Made by a program: the position numbers and the translations under genes. 23,966 bases of DNA. Source: SIG307 sp045596385. Its GTDB lineage: Bacteria; Bacillota; Clostridia; Lachnospirales; Lachnospiraceae. Position 1 is the stretch's first letter. Every line of letters starts with the position of its first letter. The stretch is from positions 1 to 23,966 of the forward strand of contig JAZOCC010000016.1 in the NCBI GenBank assembly GCA_045596385.1, read 5' to 3'. Positions 1-6,122 of this stretch are shown here, piece by piece. The notes below the pieces were generated by a model that searched no databases, had not been told where the DNA came from, and saw nothing but the letters and a program-made list of their open reading frames with translations.

Positions 1-150
1 GCCTGTTTGCCATGCTTCAAAACAGAGTATAACTAGCAGTTTTACCATCATTATACACCTTTTTAAGCTTCTTAAAAGCCTGAAATAAGGACTTTTATAT
101 TTTACCCTTACTTTACCTTGCGTTTACTTTTTCATTTGACATTTTATATT
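1..150. other. gene-free left edge
   Basis: No supportable gene lies here. The stretch is AT-rich and sits downstream of the KAP NTPase gene. A TATAAT hexamer on the minus strand (55 to 50) could be a -10 element for a gene leaving the window to the left, but I see no good -35. No clear terminator for the KAP gene was found. Confidence 0.4.
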
Positions 151-1526
151 TTATATCTCGTAATCAGCATACACAGAAAGCAAACTTTCAACACTCTTTA
201 AAAATTGTTTAGAATTTTCATCAAATCTGCACTCTCCTAGTACCATACAATAATCTATACCTGTATATTTTTTTTCAAAAACTGCCTCATACAACTGTTT
301 GAGTTTATCTTCAACAGTAACTTCAACCTTGTCTGTTTCCACATAAAAGGATTCATTATTATTTAGCAACCTTTCAGCCAAGTACTCTCCCTCGTCAGAA
401 TCCTTATATATCTCTAAAAGTGGTCCTGCATTTTTTCCGCTAATAAATTCGTTATAAAGCGTTATATTTACATTTTTCAATCCTATAAGAATCGGAACAA
501 CATATAATAGCAAAAGATGTTTTCCCCTTCCCTCCTGAAAAGAAAAATCCCATTTTGTATTCGAATGTGTCGGCTCATATGCTGCTGTCTTCACTTGCCG
601 ATAAAATCGAGTTATCTCGCGCAATTCCATATTATATACATCTATTACCCTCTGACATACCTTTTCCATAATGTAATTCGAATCTAATCCGATTTCCCTA
701 TAAAAACCAGTTTTTTCTACTGGCGGTAGAGATATACGCATATCAAAGAATCTATCTAAATATCTACATGCATCAAACGTATTTCCGTAATGGTGCTTTA
801 TAGTATGTTGTAATTCTCCCAAATTAACCGAATAAACAAATGTAATCCTCTCGTCACACAAATAGTGTTTAACTCTTTCCAATAATTGAACAGCATAGCT
901 CGGCTTACATCTATCCAATTCATCAATAAAAACCACCAAACGATTTCCTCTTTCCACTAACAACTCTGAAAAGAAACTTTTAATATTCTCTTGTAACCCT
1001 TTTTCTTCTCTAATTTTTGCAATAGGATTCTCACTTTTTAAGTTCTCTATAATACCATTTATATTTTTACCTTTTAGTGCTTCTAAAATGGAACCTGCGA
1101 GTTTAAACGCATTACACCCTTCCTCAAAATCATACTCAACTCCTAATTGTTTTATTATCTCATATACCAAGGACAATACAGGATCTGTATCATTATCATT
1201 CTCCCAAGCATCGTAATAAATTGCCACATTATAATTCTCTGCCATCTCCTCTTGTTGCTTCGGAAATGGAAGTGAATAAAGAATATTTGCCTTTTTTTCT
1301 TCGTCCATATCACTCATCGGATTCTTTGCATTTATTAGCAACACTGATTGCTTTACAAAAAAGTCTTTCCGCTTCCCCATCTTCCATCAATTGCAATTAC
1401 ACACGCTCTTTCTTGCGCTAGTAAGAGATCGTAAAATCGTACCAAATCTTTATTCCGTTTCAGCAAATCTTTATCCAATGCCTGTACCAAATTTTCTTCT
1501 GTAGGAATCAATTCATAAATATTCAT
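151..1526 (-). CDS. KAP-family P-loop NTPase, frameshifted in Walker A
   Basis: Two overlapping frames together encode one KAP-type NTPase of about 458 residues. The upstream frame starts at the ATG at 1526 (AGGAGG nine bases before it) and reads Walker A G48-RWGSGK-T55, then meets a stop at 1353-1355. The downstream frame, open from 1380 to 151, carries the rest: the AWEND/DPVLSL motif, Walker B VVFIDELDRC (about residues 198-207 of the composite) and the YLDRFFDMRISLPP segment, all typical of KAP. The frames join if one T is added to a T6 run (minus strand; 1357-1362), giving T-F-F-V-K. No transmembrane segments are evident, unlike many KAP proteins. KAP NTPases include the phage-exclusion protein PifA and neuronal Kidins220; the role here is unknown. 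The gene may be a pseudogene, an assembly error, or translated by -1 frameshifting, since T TTT TTG is a slippery heptamer. The family call is firm; gene integrity is not. Confidence 0.85.
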
Positions 1527-1597
1527 ATTTTTCATCCTCCTATGAACAACTTTCCGATAAATCACTTCTTTTCCACCGCTGTTTTTCTTTGTCTATT

Positions 1598-1626
1598 ATT
1601 ATACGCCTCCCCTCCCCAATTTTCAA
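1598..1626 (-). promoter_or_regulatory. sigma-A-type promoter of the KAP gene
   Basis: On the minus strand TTGAAA (1626-1621), a 17-base spacer and TATAAT (1603-1598). It lies about 70 bases before the KAP start codon and after the terminator of the SIMPL gene, so the KAP gene has its own transcript. Confidence 0.75.
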
Positions 1627-1650
1627 GTTTAATCTCCTTCTTCCTCCACC

Positions 1651-1677
1651 AAAAAAGAGGCCTCTCGGCCCCTTTTT
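1651..1677 (-). terminator. rho-independent terminator after the SIMPL gene
   Basis: Minus-strand 11-bp stem (AAAAAGGGGCC with GGCCTCTTTTT, one G-U pair), loop GAGA, then a run of T. It ends the VWA-SIMPL operon 12 bases after the SIMPL stop codon. Confidence 0.85.
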
Positions 1678-1689
1678 CGCTCTTCCTAT

Positions 1690-2346
1690 TCACCCAATCT
1701 CCCACACCACCGTGACCGTATCCGTCACGTCGATATCGTCCGGTTCGATGTCCATTTTGTAACTGTCCGCAACACCGTTCGCTGCACTCATCATGCATCG
1801 TTCCACCGGTCTGGAGACGATTTCCAGCTCGCCCCAGGAGTAGTCGATGTTTACGATGTCACCCAGGGTCACGCCTGCGGCCTCGGCCAGTACCTTTGCT
1901 TTTTCCTTGGAGTCTGCCACCGCCTTGGCTAAGAGCTGGTTTTTGGCTGCTTCCGTATCCTTTACGGTGTAGTTGATGCGAAACTCCGGGCGGCCCTCGG
2001 TCTGTGCCAAAGCGTACAGCACACGGCCCAGGCGCTCGTTGTCTGCGTCAAACTCCAGTTTCATGCCGTGGGTGAAGCGGTAGCCCAGAAAACGATTCTT
2101 CCATACGTTGTTTTCGTCCCGGTAGTTCTCGTACTCCGTATCCACGTTAAAACGCAGCGTCTTTAAGTCGGTGCGGGCAAAGCCCAGCTCTTCAAAGCAG
2201 CCCTTTAACTCCTCGGTCTGCTCCGAGGATTGGCGCAGTGCCTCCTCGTAGGTTTCGCACACCTTTGTGGCGTCAAGCAACAGCCGGATCATGTCCGGCT
2301 TCACCGACAGCTTTCCCTTTCCCGTAACTCTCATTGTTTTTTCCAT
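1690..2346 (-). CDS. SIMPL (DUF541) domain protein
   Basis: A 218-residue protein whose layout matches the SIMPL/DUF541 family: an N-terminal MRVTGKGKLSVKPD strand, a middle helix-rich part with LKTLRFNVDTEYE, and a C-terminal half containing AKAVADSKEKAKVLAEAAGV before closing beta strands (VTVVWEIG). The start at 2346 is chosen because AAGGAGG lies eight bases upstream; a longer reading frame to 2391 overlaps the previous gene and lacks a site. There is no signal peptide, so this version should be cytoplasmic, whereas many SIMPL proteins are exported. It follows the VWA gene by 13 bases, with its ribosome-binding site directly after that gene's stop, so the two are co-transcribed. The molecular function of SIMPL proteins is poorly defined; nothing here shows a catalytic site. 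Confidence 0.85.
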   Translation of the reverse strand: MEKTMRVTGKGKLSVKPDMIRLLLDATKVCETYEEALRQSSEQTEELKGCFEELGFARTDLKTLRFNVDTEYENYRDENNVWKNRFLGYRFTHGMKLEFDADNERLGRVLYALAQTEGRPEFRINYTVKDTEAAKNQLLAKAVADSKEKAKVLAEAAGVTLGDIVNIDYSWGELEIVSRPVERCMMSAANGVADSYKMDIEPDDIDVTDTVTVVWEIG

Positions 2347-2359
2347 AGGTAGATCCTCC

Positions 2360-3025
2360 TTACTTTCCTCTCTTCCTGTAATCCGCTTCAATCTCTTCCT
2401 TCCAGTCCTCTGCCAGTGCTGCGCTCATCTGCGCTCCGGAGCATTTCCGCACCCGGCTGACTGCTTTTCCCAAGGCTCTGAAGTTTACCGCAGTCCCTTC
2501 CTCGTCGCACTGATAACGGACCGCCCGTTCCGGTGCGATGCCGAAGCGCCCCGCTTCCGCAATGGCGTCGATATTCGCTCCCAGAAATAAGAACTCCCAA
2601 CCGTGCTTCTCCTTCTGCCGCTCCACCATTTTCTTCACCTTTTCGTAAGTATAGCTGTGGCTGGAGTTTTCCTGCCCGTCGGTGGTGATGATGAATAAGG
2701 TCTTCTCCGGCCGGTCCTCGTCTCTGGCGTATTTGTGGACGTTGCCGATGTGGTGGATGGCACCGCCCAGGGCGTCTAAAAGTGCTGTACAGCCCCGCAC
2801 GTAATACTCCTTTTCCGTCATAGCCGGCACCCGGTCCAGCGCCACACGGTCGTGTATCACCTCGATTTTATCATCGAAGAGCACCGTGGACACCAGCACC
2901 TCCCCCTCTTCCTTTTTCTGCTTCTCCATCAGGGCATTGTAACCGCCGATGGTGTCCGCCTCCAGGCCGCTCATGGAGCCGCTCCGGTCCAAAATAAATA
3001 CAAGCTCCGTCAGTCCTTTTCTCAT
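2360..3025 (-). CDS. von Willebrand factor A (VWA) domain protein
   Basis: A 221-residue protein consisting almost entirely of a VWA domain. The metal-ion-dependent adhesion site is complete: D13-R-S15-G-S17, T80 in RGCTALLDA and D116 in IITTDGQENS. It has no signal peptide or membrane segment, so it is cytoplasmic, like TerY-type VWA proteins that scaffold complexes in tellurite/stress and some defence loci. The start at 3025 is preceded by GGAGG eight bases upstream. It is the first gene of an operon with the SIMPL gene. Partner and substrate cannot be read from the sequence; a scaffold role is inferred from the family only. Base composition is GC-richer than the KAP and PBECR4-like genes on either side. 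Confidence 0.9.
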   Translation of the reverse strand: MRKGLTELVFILDRSGSMSGLEADTIGGYNALMEKQKKEEGEVLVSTVLFDDKIEVIHDRVALDRVPAMTEKEYYVRGCTALLDALGGAIHHIGNVHKYARDEDRPEKTLFIITTDGQENSSHSYTYEKVKKMVERQKEKHGWEFLFLGANIDAIAEAGRFGIAPERAVRYQCDEEGTAVNFRALGKAVSRVRKCSGAQMSAALAEDWKEEIEADYRKRGK

Positions 3026-3068
3026 AGTCGTTACCTCCGTTTGTTTGTGTTTTCTTGGTTCTGAGGTA

Positions 3069-3077
3069 ACTATACCA
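3069..3077 (-). promoter_or_regulatory. extended -10 promoter of the VWA-SIMPL operon
   Basis: Minus strand TGG-TATAGT, about 45 bases before the VWA start. No good -35 is seen, but the TG motif fits an extended -10 promoter. Confidence 0.4.
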
Positions 3078-3086
3078 TATGTTTTT

Positions 3087-3113
3087 CAAAAGAAGGTCGC
3101 CGTGAGGGCGACC
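3087..3113 (-). terminator. terminator after the PBECR4-like gene
   Basis: Perfect 7-bp stem GGTCGCC/GGCGACC (3095-3101 with 3107-3113), five-base loop, followed on the minus strand by TTCTTTTG. It lies about 94 bases after the stop codon of the upstream gene and before the VWA promoter. Confidence 0.65.
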
Positions 3114-3206
3114 CTGGATGTTCTTTTCAACAATCTCTTTTTCTTTGCCTATACTCATTTAGCAACTGCATTATCTCGTTAGGTAAATAGTCTCTTCCGG
3201 TTTCTT

Positions 3207-4052
3207 TTATTCTTCTCCAATATATCTCTTCTCATCATTCGTCCACCGAAATGAGTTCTTCATATAAGGCAAATAGATACAATCCAAGGCATCCAATTGC
3301 AATAATTCATAATGCTTTTTTGCCTCTTCATCATCACTTTTATCAAGCCAATTCTCTGCAATCGTCCCATCTTCTGCTACATACTTCGGATTTAATTTTC
3401 TGTAATGTACATTCTTCCGTAACCCAAGCCGAACTTCGTCCCAATAGATTTCGAATGCCCGATTTCCTTTTTTATCTTTCTTCATAAAAGAATACGGAAG
3501 TACCGATTCCTGATTATTTATGTACTCGTCATCTATTCGAAAGAAAAATGTATTCGGATAATTTACATCCTTCTCTGTTCCGGAAGACATGAATCCAATT
3601 CCGAAATAACCATACCTATTATCCGTAAGCCTATACTCTTTCCAAAACATGTACTCTATTTTCTCTAATTTTGTTGTGAAGTTTTTAATCTTTCTAGGAT
3701 TAAACCTGATAATCTGACGTGCACGGATAATATCCAAAATCATATCACTACTGAAATACTTTATTCGTCCATCATATACTTCTTGAAAATAGATACTGTT
3801 TTCAAACTCATCCGTGTCTATTACCGGTTCACCCTGACCACACATTCTATTGTATAACTCAGAAGCACTTAAACGCTTCTCACTGTATTCAAAAAGCACC
3901 GGATTATCTGACAAATATTTTAATCCTAACAAATGAGGCAAATCCTGTGGTTGAAACACAAAACGAATGATGTCTCCGTTACTTAAGGGAATCTGAATAT
4001 CCGTTTTAATTAACTTTTCATAATCCGTAATAATATTCTTGATAATATTCAA
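3207..4052 (-). CDS. PBECR4-like (phage nuclease-fold) family protein
   Basis: A protein of about 281 residues. The best start is a TTG at 4052, seven bases after GGAGG; a TTG at 4082 is also open but has no site. Near the N-terminus it has RFVFQPQDLPHLLGLKYLSD, a pattern I associate with PBECR4 domains (phage-Barnase-EndoU-ColicinE5/D-RelE-like nucleases), followed by an Arg/Ile-rich helical region and an FFFRIDDEYI strand. There is no signal peptide or membrane segment. The assignment comes from remembered family pattern, not alignment, and catalytic residues cannot be named. The gene is AT-rich compared with the flanking VWA and HTH genes, suggesting acquisition. Directly upstream lie a strong terminator and a structured RNA with its own promoter, so its expression probably depends on read-through or on an upstream signal. 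A toxin-like or phage-related role is possible but unproven. Confidence 0.6.
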   Translation of the reverse strand: MNIIKNIITDYEKLIKTDIQIPLSNGDIIRFVFQPQDLPHLLGLKYLSDNPVLFEYSEKRLSASELYNRMCGQGEPVIDTDEFENSIYFQEVYDGRIKYFSSDMILDIIRARQIIRFNPRKIKNFTTKLEKIEYMFWKEYRLTDNRYGYFGIGFMSSGTEKDVNYPNTFFFRIDDEYINNQESVLPYSFMKKDKKGNRAFEIYWDEVRLGLRKNVHYRKLNPKYVAEDGTIAENWLDKSDDEEAKKHYELLQLDALDCIYLPYMKNSFRWTNDEKRYIGEE

Positions 4053-4089
4053 ATATACTCCTCCGTAAGATAACCCTACCAATAAAGCT

Positions 4090-4129
4090 AAAAAATAAGT
4101 GCCTCCTAGGAACCCTAGAAGACACTTAT
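4090..4129 (-). terminator. strong terminator between the structured RNA and the PBECR4-like gene
   Basis: Minus strand hairpin with a 16-bp stem (two G-U pairs) and a 3-base loop at 4095-4129, followed by T6 (4095-4090). It ends about 25 bases before the ribosome-binding site of the following gene, so it is either the end of an independent small RNA or an attenuator. Confidence 0.9.
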
Positions 4130-4292
4130 AGACATTTTCACTTTTTCCTCCGAAGAGTAAGATACTGTTGGCTCAACGCCTAAACCAACGCGAAGACCTC
4201 CATTTGCATTTGGTATCACTCACGCAAACTTCATCAGCCAAGTAGTTTCCCGCCCGTAAGCTAAGAAAACTATACTTATCATATGTTCTTCT
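4090..4292 (-). ncRNA. structured RNA or leader of about 200 nt, family not recognised
   Basis: A non-coding segment bounded by a promoter (TTGTTT-17-TATAAT) and a strong terminator. Read on the minus strand, its 5' end (TAGAAGA, then TATAGTTTTC) is complementary to its 3' part (GAAAA...CTATA, then TCTTCTA). Inside are GAGTGATAC pairing with GTATC-TT-ACTC and an apical hairpin GTTGGTTTAG/TTGAGCCAAC. The 3' arm used for the closing helix is also the left arm of the terminator, so the two folds are mutually exclusive. Size and rod-like layout (closing stem, central open region, apical stem) resemble 6S RNA. The alternative folds also suit a riboswitch-like attenuator for the next gene. I cannot assign it to a known family from sequence alone. 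Confidence 0.5.
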
Positions 4293-4298
4293 ACCCAT

Positions 4299-4327
4299 AT
4301 TATACACTATTCAATTAAAAAAAACAA
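4299..4327 (-). promoter_or_regulatory. promoter of the structured RNA
   Basis: Minus strand TTGTTT (4327-4322), 17-base spacer, TATAAT (4304-4299). Transcription would start near 4292, just ahead of the self-complementary region. Confidence 0.65.
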
Positions 4328-4370
4328 TCCCCTGTTTCAACATCACAGAACATAACTTCCCTATTATTCT

Positions 4371-4417
4371 TGTGACATCCTCTCTGTTACACATAGTGTA
4401 ACAGAGAGGATGTCACA
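4371..4417. repeat. perfect 47-bp palindrome
   Basis: Two exact 22-base arms (TGTGACATCC..., 4371-4392, and ...GGATGTCACA, 4396-4417) around the loop ATA. No T tract follows on either strand, so it is not an ordinary intrinsic terminator. It covers the spacer and -10 of a TTGACA promoter on the minus strand. Confidence 0.95.
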
Positions 4418-4424
4418 TTGTCAA
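4395..4424 (-). promoter_or_regulatory. candidate promoter covered by the palindrome
   Basis: Minus strand consensus TTGACA (4424-4419), 18-base spacer, TACACT (4400-4395). It would transcribe towards the structured RNA and the PBECR4-like gene. A protein bound to the palindrome would block it. Confidence 0.45.
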
Positions 4425-4460
4425 CCCTAAAACAGCATTTTGTTTTATATTAATCAACCA

Positions 4461-5183
4461 TCATTCGATAAAGCACTCCGCCCCGTGCTCCTCCAGTGCA
4501 ATGTCGATTTCGATCATGTCGTACACGCCCTTCTCGATAAAGTACGAAAAAATCACATCCCGCTTCTCGCACGGCGACAGTGCATACCCGGCCCGGGCCA
4601 GCAAATCCTTGGTCTCGTCCAGGTTCAGCTTCACCCCGATGCAAAGCCGCATGGCGGTGGCCTTGTCCGGGTGATAGTCCGAGTTCAGCTTGATTTTCGA
4701 AAACAGCTGCTTTGTCAGCAGCGCCCGCTTATAGACGTCCGCATTGGTCAGTCCCTTCGTCTCGATAAGGTACATCAAATACTCCTGAAAGGTATCCGAC
4801 AGATGGGCGATACGCTCCTTTAAGGCAGCTTCGCTCTCCTCGATGAAAGTATCGTAATCCGCCTCATTCGGCGCAACCGCTGCTTCGTCAGCCATAGGAG
4901 CACTTGCCTTGGTAAGGAGCTTTGGTGCCTTCAGGCAAAGGTCCCGCTCCTTCCGCTTTGCCGGGTGCTTCTCCGGTGATTTTGCTGTCTCTGTCGCTTC
5001 TGCCGCTCCGAAGGATACCGATGACGTCACAAAACGTTTCCGTTCGAGACACTCCGTCAGTCCGTCGTACTCCTCCGTTTCCTTCTCTTCCACGTAATGG
5101 CGGTCTATGTAACTCTCCAAATCCGGATACAGACTCCGTACCCGCATCCGCGTAATGTCGTTTCGAACAATCTTTAAAGGCAT
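4461..5183 (-). CDS. protein with C-terminal HTH-like domain
   Basis: A 240-residue soluble protein. The N-terminal half is poorly conserved in appearance and rich in charged residues and Ala/Pro (about residues 55-110), a likely linker. The C-terminal half (about 128-235), with TFQEYLMYLIETKGLTNADV, LFSKIKLNSDYHPDKATAMR, ETKDLLARAGYALS and FSYFIEKGVYDMIEIDIALE, matches a helical HTH-like domain that I recall in many Lachnospiraceae proteins, sometimes fused to macro domains or other partners. The start at 5183 has GGGAGG six bases upstream. It is transcribed alone from its own promoter. A regulatory or nucleic-acid-binding role is inferred from the domain; no target is visible. Confidence 0.6.
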   Translation of the reverse strand: MPLKIVRNDITRMRVRSLYPDLESYIDRHYVEEKETEEYDGLTECLERKRFVTSSVSFGAAEATETAKSPEKHPAKRKERDLCLKAPKLLTKASAPMADEAAVAPNEADYDTFIEESEAALKERIAHLSDTFQEYLMYLIETKGLTNADVYKRALLTKQLFSKIKLNSDYHPDKATAMRLCIGVKLNLDETKDLLARAGYALSPCEKRDVIFSYFIEKGVYDMIEIDIALEEHGAECFIE

Positions 5184-5255
5184 GGTACACCTCCCTCTAC
5201 TTAAACAATCCCATAACCGAGTATCCTGTCAAAACGTCAGACTCCCTTTTACACT

Positions 5256-5284
5256 ATTATATCTTTTCTGTGTATAGAGCGCAA
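5256..5284 (-). promoter_or_regulatory. promoter of the HTH-domain gene
   Basis: Minus strand TTGCGC (5284-5279), 17-base spacer, TATAAT (5261-5256), about 75 bases before the start codon. A consensus TTGACA (minus strand, near 5230) lies downstream without a good -10. Confidence 0.6.
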
Positions 5285-5338
5285 GCGGCTTTCTCCTACC
5301 GCCTTACAAACACTTTCCGCAAGGAGGCAGCGGCTTTC

Positions 5339-5449
5339 CTACCCTTCCATCTCCTCCATTACCTCTCCTAACTCGTTTGCGTCACAGGAGCATACAAATG
5401 CTCCGTCCAGATAAATCTCATAGTGTCCGTTTACGTTGCGTACTTCCAT
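5339..5449 (-). CDS. small protein, 36 residues
   Basis: A short frame starting at 5449 with AAAGGAG seven bases upstream. The protein begins MEVRNVNGHYEIYLDG and ends in an acidic helix (ELGEVMEEMEG), with a Cys-Ser-Cys motif in the middle. The strand-turn-strand look (NGHYEIYLDGAFVCS) followed by a helix is what one expects of a genuine small folded protein rather than chance coding. A longer in-frame extension to 5533 is less likely because it lacks a ribosome-binding site and runs into the preceding terminator. Function unknown. It sits just after the terminator of the zinc-ribbon gene, with no clear promoter of its own. Confidence 0.55.
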   Translation of the reverse strand: MEVRNVNGHYEIYLDGAFVCSCDANELGEVMEEMEG

Positions 5450-5509
5450 ACCGATGCTCCTTTCTGCTGTTAACCCAAGCATGTTCTTTCTTCTTGTGCA
5501 AGCGGTGCT

Positions 5510-5560
5510 TTGCATGAAAAGAGAAAGAACCAAGCTAGGATAGCTCCTATCTAGGTTCTT
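5510..5560 (-). terminator. terminator after the zinc-ribbon DUF4190 gene
   Basis: Minus strand hairpin AAGAACC/GGTTCTT (5525-5560) with an imperfect inner stem, followed by TTTCTCTTTTC. It lies about 35 bases after the stop codon. Confidence 0.65.
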
Positions 5561-5595
5561 AATTTACATCATATGGTGTCCCATAAAACGGACTT

Positions 5596-6027
5596 TTACT
5601 GTAATGCAGCTACAAGGCATACTGCCAGGCAGGAATTACCGAGGCTGAGTAACAGACCGATAATACACATTACAAGACCTGCGATTGCCAGACCCTTACC
5701 GGAAGACTTTAAGCCCTTCACACTCATAATAATACCAACAATACCTACGATGTAGCCAAGTAACGGGAACAGCCACGCAAGTAAGTTAATGATACCGAGT
5801 ACCAGACCTGCGATTGCAAATCCCTTCTTGTCCGCAGCCGGCTCTGCCTTCTTTACCGGCTCCACAATCTGAGAAGTCGGCTTCTCTACCGTGTATGCAG
5901 TCTCCGTTGCCGGTGCTGCAGTCTCTACGGCCTTAGCAGTTTCCTTCTTTTCCTCTACCTTAGCGCCACAGCTCTGACAGAACTCGTCGCCCGGCTGAAT
6001 GGTTCCTCCACAGCTTTCACAAATCAT
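5596..6027 (-). CDS. zinc-ribbon DUF4190 membrane protein
   Basis: A 143-residue protein with an N-terminal zinc ribbon (C3-x2-C6-x10-C17-x2-C20), a flexible Ala/Thr/Glu/Lys-rich linker (about 24-68), and a C-terminal hydrophobic region (about 70-103 and 112-142) containing Gly-rich LVLGIINLLAWLF and AIAGLVMCIIGLLLSLG segments typical of DUF4190. The ribbon would face the cytoplasm. The start at 6027 has AGGGG eight bases upstream. It has its own promoter and terminator. Such proteins are very common in Firmicutes; their function is not established. Confidence 0.85.
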   Translation of the reverse strand: MICESCGGTIQPGDEFCQSCGAKVEEKKETAKAVETAAPATETAYTVEKPTSQIVEPVKKAEPAADKKGFAIAGLVLGIINLLAWLFPLLGYIVGIVGIIMSVKGLKSSGKGLAIAGLVMCIIGLLLSLGNSCLAVCLVAALQ

Positions 6028-6064
6028 TTGAATATCCCCTTAATTTGGTTTGTTAACACGGTAA

Positions 6065-6093
6065 AGTATATCATACTTTTTATGCCATTACAA
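6065..6093 (-). promoter_or_regulatory. promoter of the zinc-ribbon gene
   Basis: Minus strand TTGTAA (6093-6088), 17-base spacer, TATACT (6070-6065), about 40 bases before the start codon. Confidence 0.6.
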
Positions 6094-6122
6094 GTATAAT
6101 ATGGTTTTACTTCGACACATTT

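Noticed and set aside
2871..3182. Several frames of 70-95 codons around the start of the VWA gene
   Set aside because: They are shadows of the VWA gene or cross the terminator and promoter region, and lack ribosome-binding sites.
4220..4260. Hammerhead ribozyme, because CTGATGA occurs on the minus strand next to GGCGGGAAAC
   Set aside because: The GAAA element precedes CTGATGA instead of following it after a stem II, so the core cannot form.
4090..4292. Type III toxin-antitoxin RNA (ToxI-like) for the structured RNA
   Set aside because: ToxI-type antitoxins are tandem repeats of a short unit; no tandem repeats are present, and the downstream protein is much longer than ToxN.
4371..4417. Intrinsic terminator of the HTH-domain gene
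   Set aside because: The stem is perfect but no T tract follows on either strand; recorded as a palindrome instead.
5284..5338. Two copies of AGCGGCTTTC (5284-5293 and 5329-5338) and a weak CCGC/GCGG hairpin after the 36-residue gene
   Set aside because: Too short and too weakly paired to call a terminator or a repeat element with confidence.
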